From positions 1 to 64,000 of the forward strand of contig DASPKM010000004.1 in NCBI GenBank assembly GCA_035628135.1: a DNA stretch of 64,000 nt, written 5' to 3'. The notes under the pieces are model-generated. The model had not been told where the DNA came from. It did no database searches and was given only the letters and a program-made list of their open reading frames with translations. Each line of letters starts with the position of its first letter. The first letter of the stretch is position 1. A program made the translations under genes and the position numbers. Below are positions 18,755 through 25,963 of the stretch, in pieces. The stretch is from DASPKM01 sp035628135 (GTDB taxonomy: Bacteria; Bacteroidota; Bacteroidia; Chitinophagales; Chitinophagaceae).

Positions 18755-20023
18755 ATGAAAGTCATAATAGTAGGCGGGGGTTTTGCAGGACTCAAGATGG
18801 CCAGGCAGTTGAACAACAAGCGCCCTTTCGAGGTTATATTGATCGATAAATTCAATTATCACCAGTTTCAACCTTTATTTTACCAGGTAGCCACTGCCGG
18901 GCTCGACGCAAGCAATATTTCGTTTCCACTGCGCAAGGCATTTCATAACAGTAAAAATGTTCGCATACGCATCGGCGAGTTACAACGCATCGATACAGCC
19001 GCCAATAAAATAATTACAGACCTCGGCGAAATGGAATACGACGTGCTGGTGCTCGCCACTGGAGCAGACACTAATTTTTTCGGCAATAAAAACCTGGTCG
19101 AAAATGCTTTTCCCATGAAATCCACCGTGGAGGCGTTACAGCTGCGTCACGGGCTCATTCAGAATTTCGAGGATGCATTAAAAACAACCGATCACGAGCA
19201 AGCCGAGCGATTGCTGACCGTTGTGGTGGTAGGAGGGGGTCCTACAGGCGTGGAGCTTAGCGGGGCCATCGCGGAATTGAAGCGGTATGTGCTTCCAAAA
19301 GATTATCCCGAGCTCGATTTCAGCAAAATGAAAATTTATTTGCTCGAAGGAACGGGAAAGACCCTGGGCACCATGAGCGAAAAATCTTCGGCCCAATCCC
19401 AAAAGTACCTTGAGCGGTTGGGCGTGACCGTTATGCTGAATACCATGGTGAAAGATTATGATGGATTGAAAGTAACGCTGCAGGATGGAAAGACCATTAA
19501 CGCTTCGATGGTCATTTGGGCGGCCGGTATCCGCGGCAATGTGCCGGCAGGCATCGACCCTGCATTGGTTGCGAAGGGTAACCGCATTAAGGTTGACAGG
19601 TTCAATAAAGCCCAGGGTTTTCACAACGTATACGCACTGGGCGACCTTGCCTATATGGAGACCCAAAAGTATCCCCACGGCCATCCGCAGGTTGCTTCGG
19701 TAGCTATTCAGCAGGCCGCGCTGCTTGCAAAGAACCTGCGCAAACAATTGCAGAACGAGGCACAAAAAGAATTTGAGTATTATGATAAGGGGTCGATGGC
19801 AACAGTAGGCCGCAACCTGGCAGTGGTAGACATTCCCAGGCCCAGGCTGCATTTTGGAGGTTTCTTTGCCTGGCTTATCTGGATGAGCCTGCACCTGGTA
19901 TTGATATTAGGCGTGAAAAACCGGCTGTTCGTTTTCCTGAACTGGATATACAATTATTTTACGTACGACCAGTCGCTGCGGTTATTATTTAAGGTGTTTT
20001 ATCGGCCGAGAAAGGGGGTGTGA
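18755..20023 (+). CDS. NAD(P)/FAD-dependent oxidoreductase, type II NADH dehydrogenase family
   Basis: 422 aa from MKVIIVGGGFAGL; the frame has 11 more codons upstream that cross the repeat array and are unlikely to be translated. Two dinucleotide-binding motifs are present: GGGFAGL for FAD at the start and VVVGGGPTGVELSG for NAD(P)H near residue 165. YALGDLAY is the conserved C-terminal FAD contact. The C-terminal hydrophobic stretch (FFAWLIWMSLHLVLILGV and beyond) is the membrane-associated segment typical of NDH-2. It is expected to pass electrons from NADH to menaquinone without pumping protons. Confidence 0.92.
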   Translation: MKVIIVGGGFAGLKMARQLNNKRPFEVILIDKFNYHQFQPLFYQVATAGLDASNISFPLRKAFHNSKNVRIRIGELQRIDTAANKIITDLGEMEYDVLVLATGADTNFFGNKNLVENAFPMKSTVEALQLRHGLIQNFEDALKTTDHEQAERLLTVVVVGGGPTGVELSGAIAELKRYVLPKDYPELDFSKMKIYLLEGTGKTLGTMSEKSSAQSQKYLERLGVTVMLNTMVKDYDGLKVTLQDGKTINASMVIWAAGIRGNVPAGIDPALVAKGNRIKVDRFNKAQGFHNVYALGDLAYMETQKYPHGHPQVASVAIQQAALLAKNLRKQLQNEAQKEFEYYDKGSMATVGRNLAVVDIPRPRLHFGGFFAWLIWMSLHLVLILGVKNRLFVFLNWIYNYFTYDQSLRLLFKVFYRPRKGV

Positions 20024-20068
20024 CCTGACCAAGTTCCAGCAAATCCATTTCCAATCCTAATTAGTCTG

Positions 20069-20581
20069 CTAAGGTTTGCTCTTTATAATCTTCTTCGCCC
20101 TTGAGCGGAAAGCCGCTGTTTCATGTTCCCACCTTTCTTCGATGATCGTTTTTAATTCCTGCAGGATTTCAGGATATTGCTTTGCGAGGTTTTGCAATAT
20201 CGTTAATGAAAATGCCTTTACGGCTACTGCTGAGTCGTTGGATTGAACGAAGTCGAAGCATATCGTCATGATCCTTCCATGGTATGCTTCAGGAATGTTC
20301 ACGTATTGCAGCAGCCGGACCGTGTTTCTTGTAACGGCGTCGTGCAAGCCAGGCTTTTCCAGGTTATCGAGCAATTGCTTATAATAAGGCGCTGCCAGTT
20401 GCGGATATTTTTTTACGCATTCGCTCATGGGCCAGGCTGCGCGTTGTGTTATGCGGTATTCGCCCTTCAGGAACAATTTCATCAGCTCCGCAAACCGTTC
20501 CTTATTGTTCCCGATATACCGGACGATCTTATCGCACTGCGCTTTTGAATGCTCTGCTAATATGGTTTCTTTTAAATTCAT
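20069..20581 (-). CDS. HEAT-repeat-like helical protein of unknown function
   Basis: 170 aa, predicted all-helical with a repeating amphipathic pattern (QRAAWPMSECVKKYP, VRLLQYVNIPEAYHG, VKAFSLTILQNLAKQYP) like HEAT or ARM repeats. No catalytic residues, signal peptide or membrane segment. Cytoplasmic scaffold or binding role is only a guess. Its stop faces the ndh gene across a 45-nt gap. Confidence 0.75.
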   Translation of the reverse strand: MNLKETILAEHSKAQCDKIVRYIGNNKERFAELMKLFLKGEYRITQRAAWPMSECVKKYPQLAAPYYKQLLDNLEKPGLHDAVTRNTVRLLQYVNIPEAYHGRIMTICFDFVQSNDSAVAVKAFSLTILQNLAKQYPEILQELKTIIEERWEHETAAFRSRAKKIIKSKP

Positions 20582-20614
20582 TTTGAAACCGGTAATTCAG
20601 TGCAAGTGTAATAA

Positions 20615-20655
20615 TATAATAAGATATAAGATGCGGGGTGCGAGATGGAAGCGCT
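20615..20655. repeat. Degenerate AAGAT-type short repeat
   Basis: AAGATATAAGATGCGGGGTGCGAGATGG shape (given in parts: AAGATATAAGATG then GGTGCGAGATGG) upstream of the HEAT-like gene. It resembles the other short-unit intergenic arrays here but has no clear inverted arm. Confidence 0.35.
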
Positions 20656-20689
20656 AAGTTTTGGATGACAGACAGGCTGGAGCGGGCGC

Positions 20690-22114
20690 TTAGTCTTGCG
20701 CGTCGCGGCCCGGGCTTTGCGCCTTGATCGATATATCCTTGTTCATGGCAGGGTCTTCCTGCGACCGCTTCATCAGCGTTCTTTTCAGCAATTGAAAGGC
20801 ATGCTTGTAATTGCTAAGCACATAGCCGGCAACATTGCGCATTTGTATGTTCACATGCCGTTTCAACACCTGGTAAACGATGAGGAGGCTGATGATATGG
20901 TGGGCCACCAATGCCCAGGCGGCGCCATCGCGGCCCAGCCAATGCAATCCGATGTATGTAAGAGTGAAGTTAATGCCCATCAGCAGCAGGTTGTACCAGA
21001 AATTAAGCTGTGGCTTGCCGATGGCATCCATGGTTGTACCGAATTGGTAAAAGAATGGCCGTAAAATGGCGATCAGCATTACTATGCGGAGGATGTTAGC
21101 CGCTTCCACGTACTGGCGGCCTGCAATTACCAGCAGCGTAAATTTCGGCAGCAACATAATGATCAGGCTGGCTGGCAATACGATACTGATGATACTGCCC
21201 ACCATCCGCTCGAAATAATACTTCACTTTGTTGATGCCCTCCGACTCCAATGCCTGAACGTTTTTAGGGAATAACACGTCAGAGACCGCTACGGAGGGAG
21301 TATCGATGAGGTTATTGATGCGGCCTACCGCATTATAATAAGACACATACCGTTTGCCCAGCTCAGGATTGGCAATGGCATTGGCCGTTACAAAATGGTC
21401 GGCGAACCGGGAAAGATTGGAAAACACATTCGTCCCAAACACGTATTTACCAAACTGCAGGATGCGTTTGGTGAGTTCCATGCTGAATTGCCATTTTTTT
21501 GGAAGTAAGGGCCGGGAAAATATGAAGATCAATAGCGTGCCTACCAGCAATGCCACGGTTTGCACCAGCACCAGGTTCTCCAGGGTCAGGTATTGCGGGA
21601 ATGCAAATACCAGTAAAATCACCCCGATCATGAACAATCCTTGCCGGAAAAAATAAGCCACGAATATCTGCTGGTATTTGAAATGGGCTTGCAGCATTAT
21701 TTCGCAATGATTAAAAGGCACCAGTAACAAAATGAACACCGTATTCCAGAGCAGCAGCCCATACAGGTGCGGCGATTTCAGGTAAGAGGCGATGAGTGTG
21801 CCGGCAAAAATTATGAGTATGATCACGGCCAGTGAGAATACCAGGTTAATGGCCATTACCGTGGATTGTACCTGGTCTTTGTCGTTCTCGGGCATGCCCA
21901 GGAACTTGATGAGGGGGTTGCGCAACAATCCCTGCTTAATGACCTCTATGAGCGTGACGATGGTAAGAAAGAGCGACCAAACGCCATTGTCCACCGGGCT
22001 GATATGGCGTACCAGTATAATATACGTGATTACTCCAAATACAATGATGGAGAACCGGTGCAATAGGGTGTACATCAGGGACTGGCCCCAGAACGATGAC
22101 AGAAATTTCTTCAA
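20690..22114 (-). CDS. Polysaccharide flippase (Wzx-like, MVF/MATE superfamily)
   Basis: 474 aa integral membrane protein with about 12 hydrophobic segments, an N-terminal amphipathic start (MKKFLSSFWGQSLMYTLLHR) and the loosely conserved charged loops of the PST/Wzx group. It probably flips lipid-linked sugars across the inner membrane. No glycosyltransferases are adjacent, so it is not in a normal surface polysaccharide locus within this window. The C-terminal tail (about 30 residues, basic then acidic) is cytoplasmic. Confidence 0.85.
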   Translation of the reverse strand: MKKFLSSFWGQSLMYTLLHRFSIIVFGVITYIILVRHISPVDNGVWSLFLTIVTLIEVIKQGLLRNPLIKFLGMPENDKDQVQSTVMAINLVFSLAVIILIIFAGTLIASYLKSPHLYGLLLWNTVFILLLVPFNHCEIMLQAHFKYQQIFVAYFFRQGLFMIGVILLVFAFPQYLTLENLVLVQTVALLVGTLLIFIFSRPLLPKKWQFSMELTKRILQFGKYVFGTNVFSNLSRFADHFVTANAIANPELGKRYVSYYNAVGRINNLIDTPSVAVSDVLFPKNVQALESEGINKVKYYFERMVGSIISIVLPASLIIMLLPKFTLLVIAGRQYVEAANILRIVMLIAILRPFFYQFGTTMDAIGKPQLNFWYNLLLMGINFTLTYIGLHWLGRDGAAWALVAHHIISLLIVYQVLKRHVNIQMRNVAGYVLSNYKHAFQLLKRTLMKRSQEDPAMNKDISIKAQSPGRDAQD

Positions 22115-22155
22115 TGGCAGATAGGTTTCAATGCTTTAACGGTTAATCTAAAAAA

Positions 22156-22641
22156 TTATTGATATTGAGCTACTTCCAACTGCCTGATCCATCGTTTTAC
22201 TACCAGCAGCGGAATGATCCCCAGCATGCCGAACGAGCAATCGATCAGGATATGGAACCAGGGAATGCCGCGGATAGGTCCCGCTATCATTGCCAGGGGT
22301 AATATTGCCAGGCAGGCTATAATGCCCCAGTCGATGACCCATTTGTTGCGCACCGGGTGCCGGTAAGGCCCGATAAACAATACCGCGATCATTATATGGG
22401 CAAATGCAAGCCAGTCGTATCCATAAAAAAGAAATGGGTGACGGTCGTGGACATCCTTAACGCCCATCCATACCTGTTGTAGCCACCGTTGTATCATTGA
22501 ATCTTCCGGGAACACCGAATGCCTGGTAATGAATTGCAATTCGGTATAAACCGGGAAAGCCGTTATGCCGCTTAATGCCAGGACGATGATGAAAAAAACA
22601 ATCAGGTATCGGATTCTGCGAAGGGTTGTAGAGGGGTTCAT
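22156..22641 (-). CDS. Four-helix membrane protein, unknown function
   Basis: 161 aa from MNPSTTLRRIR; the frame extends 16 codons upstream but a Met before the basic, membrane-proximal start is the better choice. Hydrophobic segments lie near residues 12-32, 75-91, 102-124 and 131-150. No family recognised. It precedes the flippase on the same strand by about 40 nt and may share its transcript. Confidence 0.75.
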   Translation of the reverse strand: MNPSTTLRRIRYLIVFFIIVLALSGITAFPVYTELQFITRHSVFPEDSMIQRWLQQVWMGVKDVHDRHPFLFYGYDWLAFAHIMIAVLFIGPYRHPVRNKWVIDWGIIACLAILPLAMIAGPIRGIPWFHILIDCSFGMLGIIPLLVVKRWIRQLEVAQYQ

Positions 22642-22747
22642 CTTCTTAAATGCTCGTAAATGTAAATAATTTAATGATTGTGCGGGCATTGGAGTTCACC
22701 GGACCTGGTAGGTTGTGCAACTCCTGAAAGTTTTTAACTTCACGCGC

Positions 22748-23641
22748 ATGAGATACTATTTATTCATTATTGTTTGTTTGATTGCTTCCTGCGGTTCCTC
22801 AACGTCAACGCCGTCTGCCATCGTTTTTCAAACCGATTTTGGTGTAAAGGATGGTGCTGTGTCGGCCATGAAGGGCGTAGCGCACGACGTAGATCCGGGT
22901 ATCCCTTTGTATGACCTAACGCATGAAATTCCCGCTTATAATATCTGGGAGGCCGCATACCGGTTAAACCAAACGGCGCCTTACTGGCCCAAGGGGACCA
23001 TTTTTGTATCGGTAGTGGACCCTGGTGTTGGAACGGCACGGCGCCCCGTGGTATTGAAGACCCGGAGCGGCCATTACGTGGTAAGCCCCGACAATGGAAC
23101 ACTTGGGCTCATCGTGGAAACCCTGGGCCTGGAAGAGATACGATTGATCGATACGCTGGAAAACCGCCGGCAGGGATCTGCAGGTTCTCATACCTTTCAC
23201 GGCCGGGACATATTTGCGTTTACCGCCGCCAGGCTGGCCGCAGGAGAAATCGGTTATGAGAAAGTGGGGCCGTTGCTGGAAAAACAGGCCGTTGAAGAAA
23301 TAGTTTATCAGAAAGCCGCGATCGCGGGGAATTCCATTAAAGGAAACATCCCGGTGCTGGATATACAGTATGGCAATGTATGGAGCAATATTCCTGACTC
23401 TTTGGTAGCCAAATCGGGGATTGCGCATGGAGATAGTCTTGATGTCATCATTCTTCACAAATCCAATCCCATTTTTACCGGTCGCATGCCCTTTGTAAGA
23501 ACATTCGGGGATGTACCGGAAGGACGTCCGCTGGGATACATTAATAGTCTTGGAAACTTTTCAGTGGCCATTAACATGGGCAATTTCGCGGACTCGTTTA
23601 AAGTGGCGAGCGGAGCCGAATGGAGTATTATGGTAAAATGA
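22748..23641 (+). CDS. SAM hydroxide adenosyltransferase-like lipoprotein (DUF62 family)
   Basis: 297 aa from MRYYLFIIVCLIASCGSS, which is a lipoprotein signal with lipobox IASC. The mature part belongs to the fluorinase/chlorinase-like DUF62 family: QTDFGVKDGAVSAMKG, DLTHEIPAYNIWEAAY, VDPGVGT, VVSPDNGTLG and FHGRDIFAFTAA are its conserved blocks. Characterised bacterial members hydrolyse S-adenosylmethionine to adenosine and methionine. Export as a lipoprotein is odd, because SAM is a cytosolic metabolite. The family assignment is firm; the reaction in this compartment is not. Confidence 0.9.
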   Translation: MRYYLFIIVCLIASCGSSTSTPSAIVFQTDFGVKDGAVSAMKGVAHDVDPGIPLYDLTHEIPAYNIWEAAYRLNQTAPYWPKGTIFVSVVDPGVGTARRPVVLKTRSGHYVVSPDNGTLGLIVETLGLEEIRLIDTLENRRQGSAGSHTFHGRDIFAFTAARLAAGEIGYEKVGPLLEKQAVEEIVYQKAAIAGNSIKGNIPVLDIQYGNVWSNIPDSLVAKSGIAHGDSLDVIILHKSNPIFTGRMPFVRTFGDVPEGRPLGYINSLGNFSVAINMGNFADSFKVASGAEWSIMVK

Positions 23642-23789
23642 TTGCTGCGGTATTTATAATGCAAGGACTTCTTTGATGAAATCTCGTATAAGCTGATGTT
23701 GATATGTGTCCTTATTGCCGGACGCAGTGTTATTTCCAGTCAGGTGCTGGCGCTCTTTCCGGTGGCGGCCCGGGATTGCTATTTGTTTT

Positions 23790-23895
23790 ATAATTGATAT
23801 TATGTTAAACAGCAGCTTCACACAAGGCTATACGTTTTAGAGATTATTTTTTACCCCTCCCACGGATTGAGAAAGAGTAAGAGTAAATTCGGAGA
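23790..23895 (+). repeat. Leader copy A, duplicated upstream of the accessory gene
   Basis: The segment with ATAATTGAT, TATGTTAAACAG, CGTTTTAGAGAT and the CCTCCCACGG..TGAGAAA block reappears in the same order at 24872-24965 (ATAACTGAT, TATGTTAAATAG, CGTTTTAGAGAT, CCTCCTACGG..TGAGAAA). It precedes the gene at 23896 as the other copy precedes its broken paralogue. Confidence 0.7.
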
Positions 23896-24471
23896 ATGCT
23901 TTTATCCGACCAAGATTTATTTCTATCTGTTATGCAGGATTTGCGCAACAGGGTTTCCGCTGGTAAGGTGTATGACATGATCAAAGCTTGTGGATTATGC
24001 CGACATTTAATTGCCGACAAACACCCATTAGCCCATGCGGTTAACAGAGACCACAAAATTGAGTTGGTTTTTACAGTCGTAGACTGGGATAGCTTTCCGC
24101 TTTCAAAAATCCGAATGGATATAAAGTGGTTTACAATAAGCCCGAACACAATGCTCGAAAGGGAAACTGTTGGGCTAAGTCTTAAGCAGTTTTTAGCACA
24201 TAAACTTCTTGGATTTCATCAATTCGATTTTACCGTTTGTGATGTTATCAGAAACGTTTCTCATCTAATGGGAGGAGTACATTCCGGACCTCCATACGGA
24301 GTTGAAGAAAGAGCCTTTCTTGCCTTTCAGCGAGCAATTAAAGAAACAGACCCGCCACTTATTGTATATGCTATTACGGCCATCTGCGAGGTGGTAATTA
24401 AGGGGCTTGAGCCGCTCGAGTCGGCAATTGCGGGCGCACCCCTACGGGGTGGAATCGAACCACAATCTTGA
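23896..24471 (+). CDS. Accessory protein of unknown function (intact copy of a duplicated gene)
   Basis: 191 aa, visibly AT-richer than its neighbours. No signal peptide, membrane segment or known motif recognised. Residues about 105-150 (GFHQFDFTVCDVIRNVSHLM and the following GGVHSG block) recur in the broken copy at 24966-25116, which shows this segment belongs to a real family. The last 30 codons run into the hairpins at 24437-24463 and have low-complexity composition (GAPLRGGIEPQS). The natural C-terminus may have been shorter, since the copy ends near the residue matching Lys/Glu about 40 residues earlier. Function unknown; setting suggests laterally acquired DNA. Confidence 0.6.
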   Translation: MLLSDQDLFLSVMQDLRNRVSAGKVYDMIKACGLCRHLIADKHPLAHAVNRDHKIELVFTVVDWDSFPLSKIRMDIKWFTISPNTMLERETVGLSLKQFLAHKLLGFHQFDFTVCDVIRNVSHLMGGVHSGPPYGVEERAFLAFQRAIKETDPPLIVYAITAICEVVIKGLEPLESAIAGAPLRGGIEPQS

Positions 24472-24624
24472 CCTGTAGCTGCCGGTCTCCCTACCGGTTG
24501 TATTTCTACAATCAGGACTCGAACCTGACAAGCCCTCGTAGGAGCAGAACTTTTATGTTGAACAGCACCTTTAAGAAAAGCCCTTTCGCCGTCACCGGCT
24601 ACGGGCTACACACCTTAACGGTGT
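24437..24624 (-). ncRNA. Candidate structured RNA with cloverleaf-like core
   Basis: Read on the minus strand, an 8-bp helix CUCCUACG/CGUAGGGG (24537-24544 with 24439-24446) closes a junction holding four hairpins: UCAGG-UUCGAGU-CCUGA, UUGUA-GAAA-UACAA, CCGGU-AGGGAG-ACCGG and GUGG-UUCGAUU-CCAC. Upstream lie two more hairpins: ACACC/GGUGU (24610-24624), and AGCCC/GGGCU (24579-24607) enclosing GCCG-GUGA-CGGC. Two T-loop-like loops and two GNRA tetraloops make sense only on this strand. It is not a canonical tRNA: no 7-nt anticodon loop sits where one should. Family unknown. Expression cannot be seen from sequence. Confidence 0.45.
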
Positions 24625-24739
24625 AATTTCCCATGAGTTAAAAAATAATTCTAGAACAGCCCGCTATCTCCGCTCGGTTGTCTTTTTAAATTTACAACCT
24701 TCGCTACACGAAGAGCAAAGCTGTTTAGACATAATATCC

Positions 24740-24880
24740 AGTTATCAAACTCGCCCTATTTGCGTTGCCGCTTATTCCTCTTATATGCGATTTTGCTTGA
24801 AAAGAATCTACCTCTAATTGCGCAAAATCGCATATAAGAGGCGCGGCAACAATTAAATGATTGGTGAGTTAGTGATAACT
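24740..24880. repeat. Large nested imperfect palindrome
   Basis: Three nested inverted arms: AGTTATCAAACTC (24740-24752) with GAGTTAGTGATAACT (24866-24880); GTTGCCGC (24764-24771) with GCGGCAAC (24843-24850); and a perfect 20-bp pair at 24777-24796 and 24822-24841 around a 25-nt loop. It ends where the second leader copy begins. Could be a recombination site like those bounding gene cassettes, or a long terminator. The integron attC core consensus is not met. Confidence 0.75.
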
Positions 24881-24965
24881 GATTTTTATGTTAAATAGGT
24901 GCGTGGTACGTGTCCAGCGTTTTAGAGATGTTTTTAGCCCTCCTACGGTCTGAGAAAAACTAATA
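24872..24965 (+). repeat. Leader copy B, duplicate of 23790-23895
   Basis: Colinear diverged copy of the leader in front of the gene at 23896, including CGTTTTAGAGAT. It starts inside the right arm of the palindrome and leads directly into the broken gene copy. Confidence 0.7.
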
Positions 24966-25116
24966 GGATTTCATCAGTTTAATTTTTCGGTGCGCATTGT
25001 CATCCAAAATGTTTCACGTCTCATGGACCGGAATACATTCAGGAGTTCCAAAAGATGTTGCCGAAAGTGCCATCCTTGACTTTAGAACAATAATCATAAC
25101 CTTACAAGCAGAATGA
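24966..25116 (+). pseudogene. Truncated, frameshifted copy of the gene at 23896-24471
   Basis: Codons from 24966 give GFHQFNFSVRIVIQNVSRLM, matching GFHQFDFTVCDVIRNVSHLM of the intact gene. Near 25024 one extra base shifts the frame, after which GIHSGVPKDVAESAILDF matches GGVHSGPPYGVEERAFLAF, ending at TGA 25114-25116. The first two thirds of the gene are missing between leader and fragment. This is a decayed paralogue, not a sequencing-edge artefact, because substitutions are spread throughout. Confidence 0.75.
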
Positions 25117-25130
25117 TAATCCAACAAACC

Positions 25131-25310
25131 TCATAGTTTATTCTCCCTTTGCATATTTTGTTTTTTCAACGCCTGATCCCCTTCGTTCCATTCCCTTTGT
25201 ATTTTTATCCACATAGGAATAATAATTGCAAGACCTATAATCCCCAGGATAACCCCAAAGATTTCGACCGGGTCTGTTAACGGAGGTAATGATTCAATAA
25301 TTTTTTTCAT
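25131..25310 (-). CDS. Small single-span membrane protein, unknown function
   Basis: 59 aa starting MKKIIESLPPLTDPVE. One hydrophobic helix (about residues 17-34, IFGVILGIIGLAIIIPMW) is followed by a charged, Gln/Lys/Glu-rich tail. Its ATG overlaps the stop codon of the upstream gene in an ATGA arrangement (25307-25310), the standard sign of translational coupling. This, plus sensible topology, makes it a likely real gene despite its size. No family recognised. Confidence 0.7.
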   Translation of the reverse strand: MKKIIESLPPLTDPVEIFGVILGIIGLAIIIPMWIKIQREWNEGDQALKKQNMQRENKL

Positions 25311-25726
25311 AGTTTATTTTTATTAGTAAAAATATATTTGTTGGTACGATAACTTGTGGCTACAGAAGCAGCAACGAAACCTGCCGCGAGTACCTTCATC
25401 CAAAAAAATGGTTTCCTGATACCAGGATCTTCCTCATAGAATAACAGACCTAGAAAAGCTGCAATAAACAAAATAAGTAACCCTGATACTACAGCGATTC
25501 GTTCCCGTGTCACAGCATCAAGATTGTCGCTTCCTATTAGCGTAAGATTTGACAAGTTCATCGCTAATCCAGCAAACAAAAAATCTTTAATATCAAACAT
25601 CTTTATCCCACAATCAAGACTTATAAAAAACCGCAGTATCACAGGCAACATGCTTCCTGCCAACGTATACACATACCAGTTCCATTTATACTGCGCGCAG
25701 TTCAGGTATTTCTCAAACACACTCAT
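25307..25726 (-). CDS. Three-span membrane protein, unknown function
   Basis: 139 aa. Hydrophobic segments near residues 17-37 (WYVYTLAGSMLPVILRFFIS), 78-96 (IAVVSGLLILFIAAFLGLLF) and 108-125 (FFWMKVLAAGFVAASVATSY). No signal peptidase site, no motif. It is the first gene of a two-gene unit with the 59-aa membrane protein, overlapping it by 4 nt. AT-rich relative to the chromosome around it, as is the whole islet from 23.7 kb. Holin-like or immunity-like roles are possible guesses only. Confidence 0.75.
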   Translation of the reverse strand: MSVFEKYLNCAQYKWNWYVYTLAGSMLPVILRFFISLDCGIKMFDIKDFLFAGLAMNLSNLTLIGSDNLDAVTRERIAVVSGLLILFIAAFLGLLFYEEDPGIRKPFFWMKVLAAGFVAASVATSYRTNKYIFTNKNKL

Positions 25727-25784
25727 CTCCTGCCATAATTTTTATTCAACTGCGGCCCCTCACAAAACAATAAAACATTTTTCA

Positions 25785-25838
25785 CTTCAACCCCGTTTAT
25801 CCGGGTAATCTCAAAAGATTACTCGGATAAGGTTGAAC
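25785..25838. repeat. Inverted repeat upstream of the small membrane-protein operon
   Basis: TTATCCGGGTAATCT (25797-25811) pairs with AGATTACTCGGATAA (25816-25830) with one mismatch, loop CAAA. Outer TTCAACC and GGTTGAA extend the stem. No T-tract follows on either strand, so it is not an obvious terminator. It may be a small mobile-element remnant or a regulatory structure. Confidence 0.6.
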
Positions 25839-25910
25839 GGAGCCAAAGAGCTTAAACAGAAATAGAATCCTCTTCTGTGAAGAAAAATTCAATATGACAT
25901 CTGGATACTC

Positions 25911-25937
25911 AAAAAAAAAGCCCCGCAAAAGCGGGGC
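25911..25937 (-). terminator. Intrinsic terminator of the TPR gene
   Basis: GCCCCGC and GCGGGGC around a 4-nt loop, followed on the minus strand by nine T residues. It lies 27 nt past the stop at 25964. Confidence 0.9.
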
Positions 25938-25963
25938 CCTATTGCCAAGATTGAGATTCTTAA

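Larger units (their letters stand above)
24472..25130. other. Intergenic accessory stretch without intact gene
   Basis: AT-rich and hairpin-dense. It holds most of the candidate RNA, two further hairpins (GGTTGT/ACAACC at 24676-24699 and CTTCG/CGAAG at 24699-24713), the large palindrome, leader copy B and the gene fragment at 24966-25116. No intact open frame of note is seen. Confidence 0.7.

Noticed and set aside
23696..23797. 33-codon frame in the spacer after the SAM enzyme gene
   Set aside because: Composition is random-looking, with no conserved start context and no link to neighbours.
24437..24546. tRNA gene(s) on the minus strand, suggested by two TTCGA-type loops
   Set aside because: No 7-nt anticodon loop or D-arm fits either candidate, and the acceptor pairing spans both T-loop hairpins. 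Kept as an unclassified structured RNA instead.
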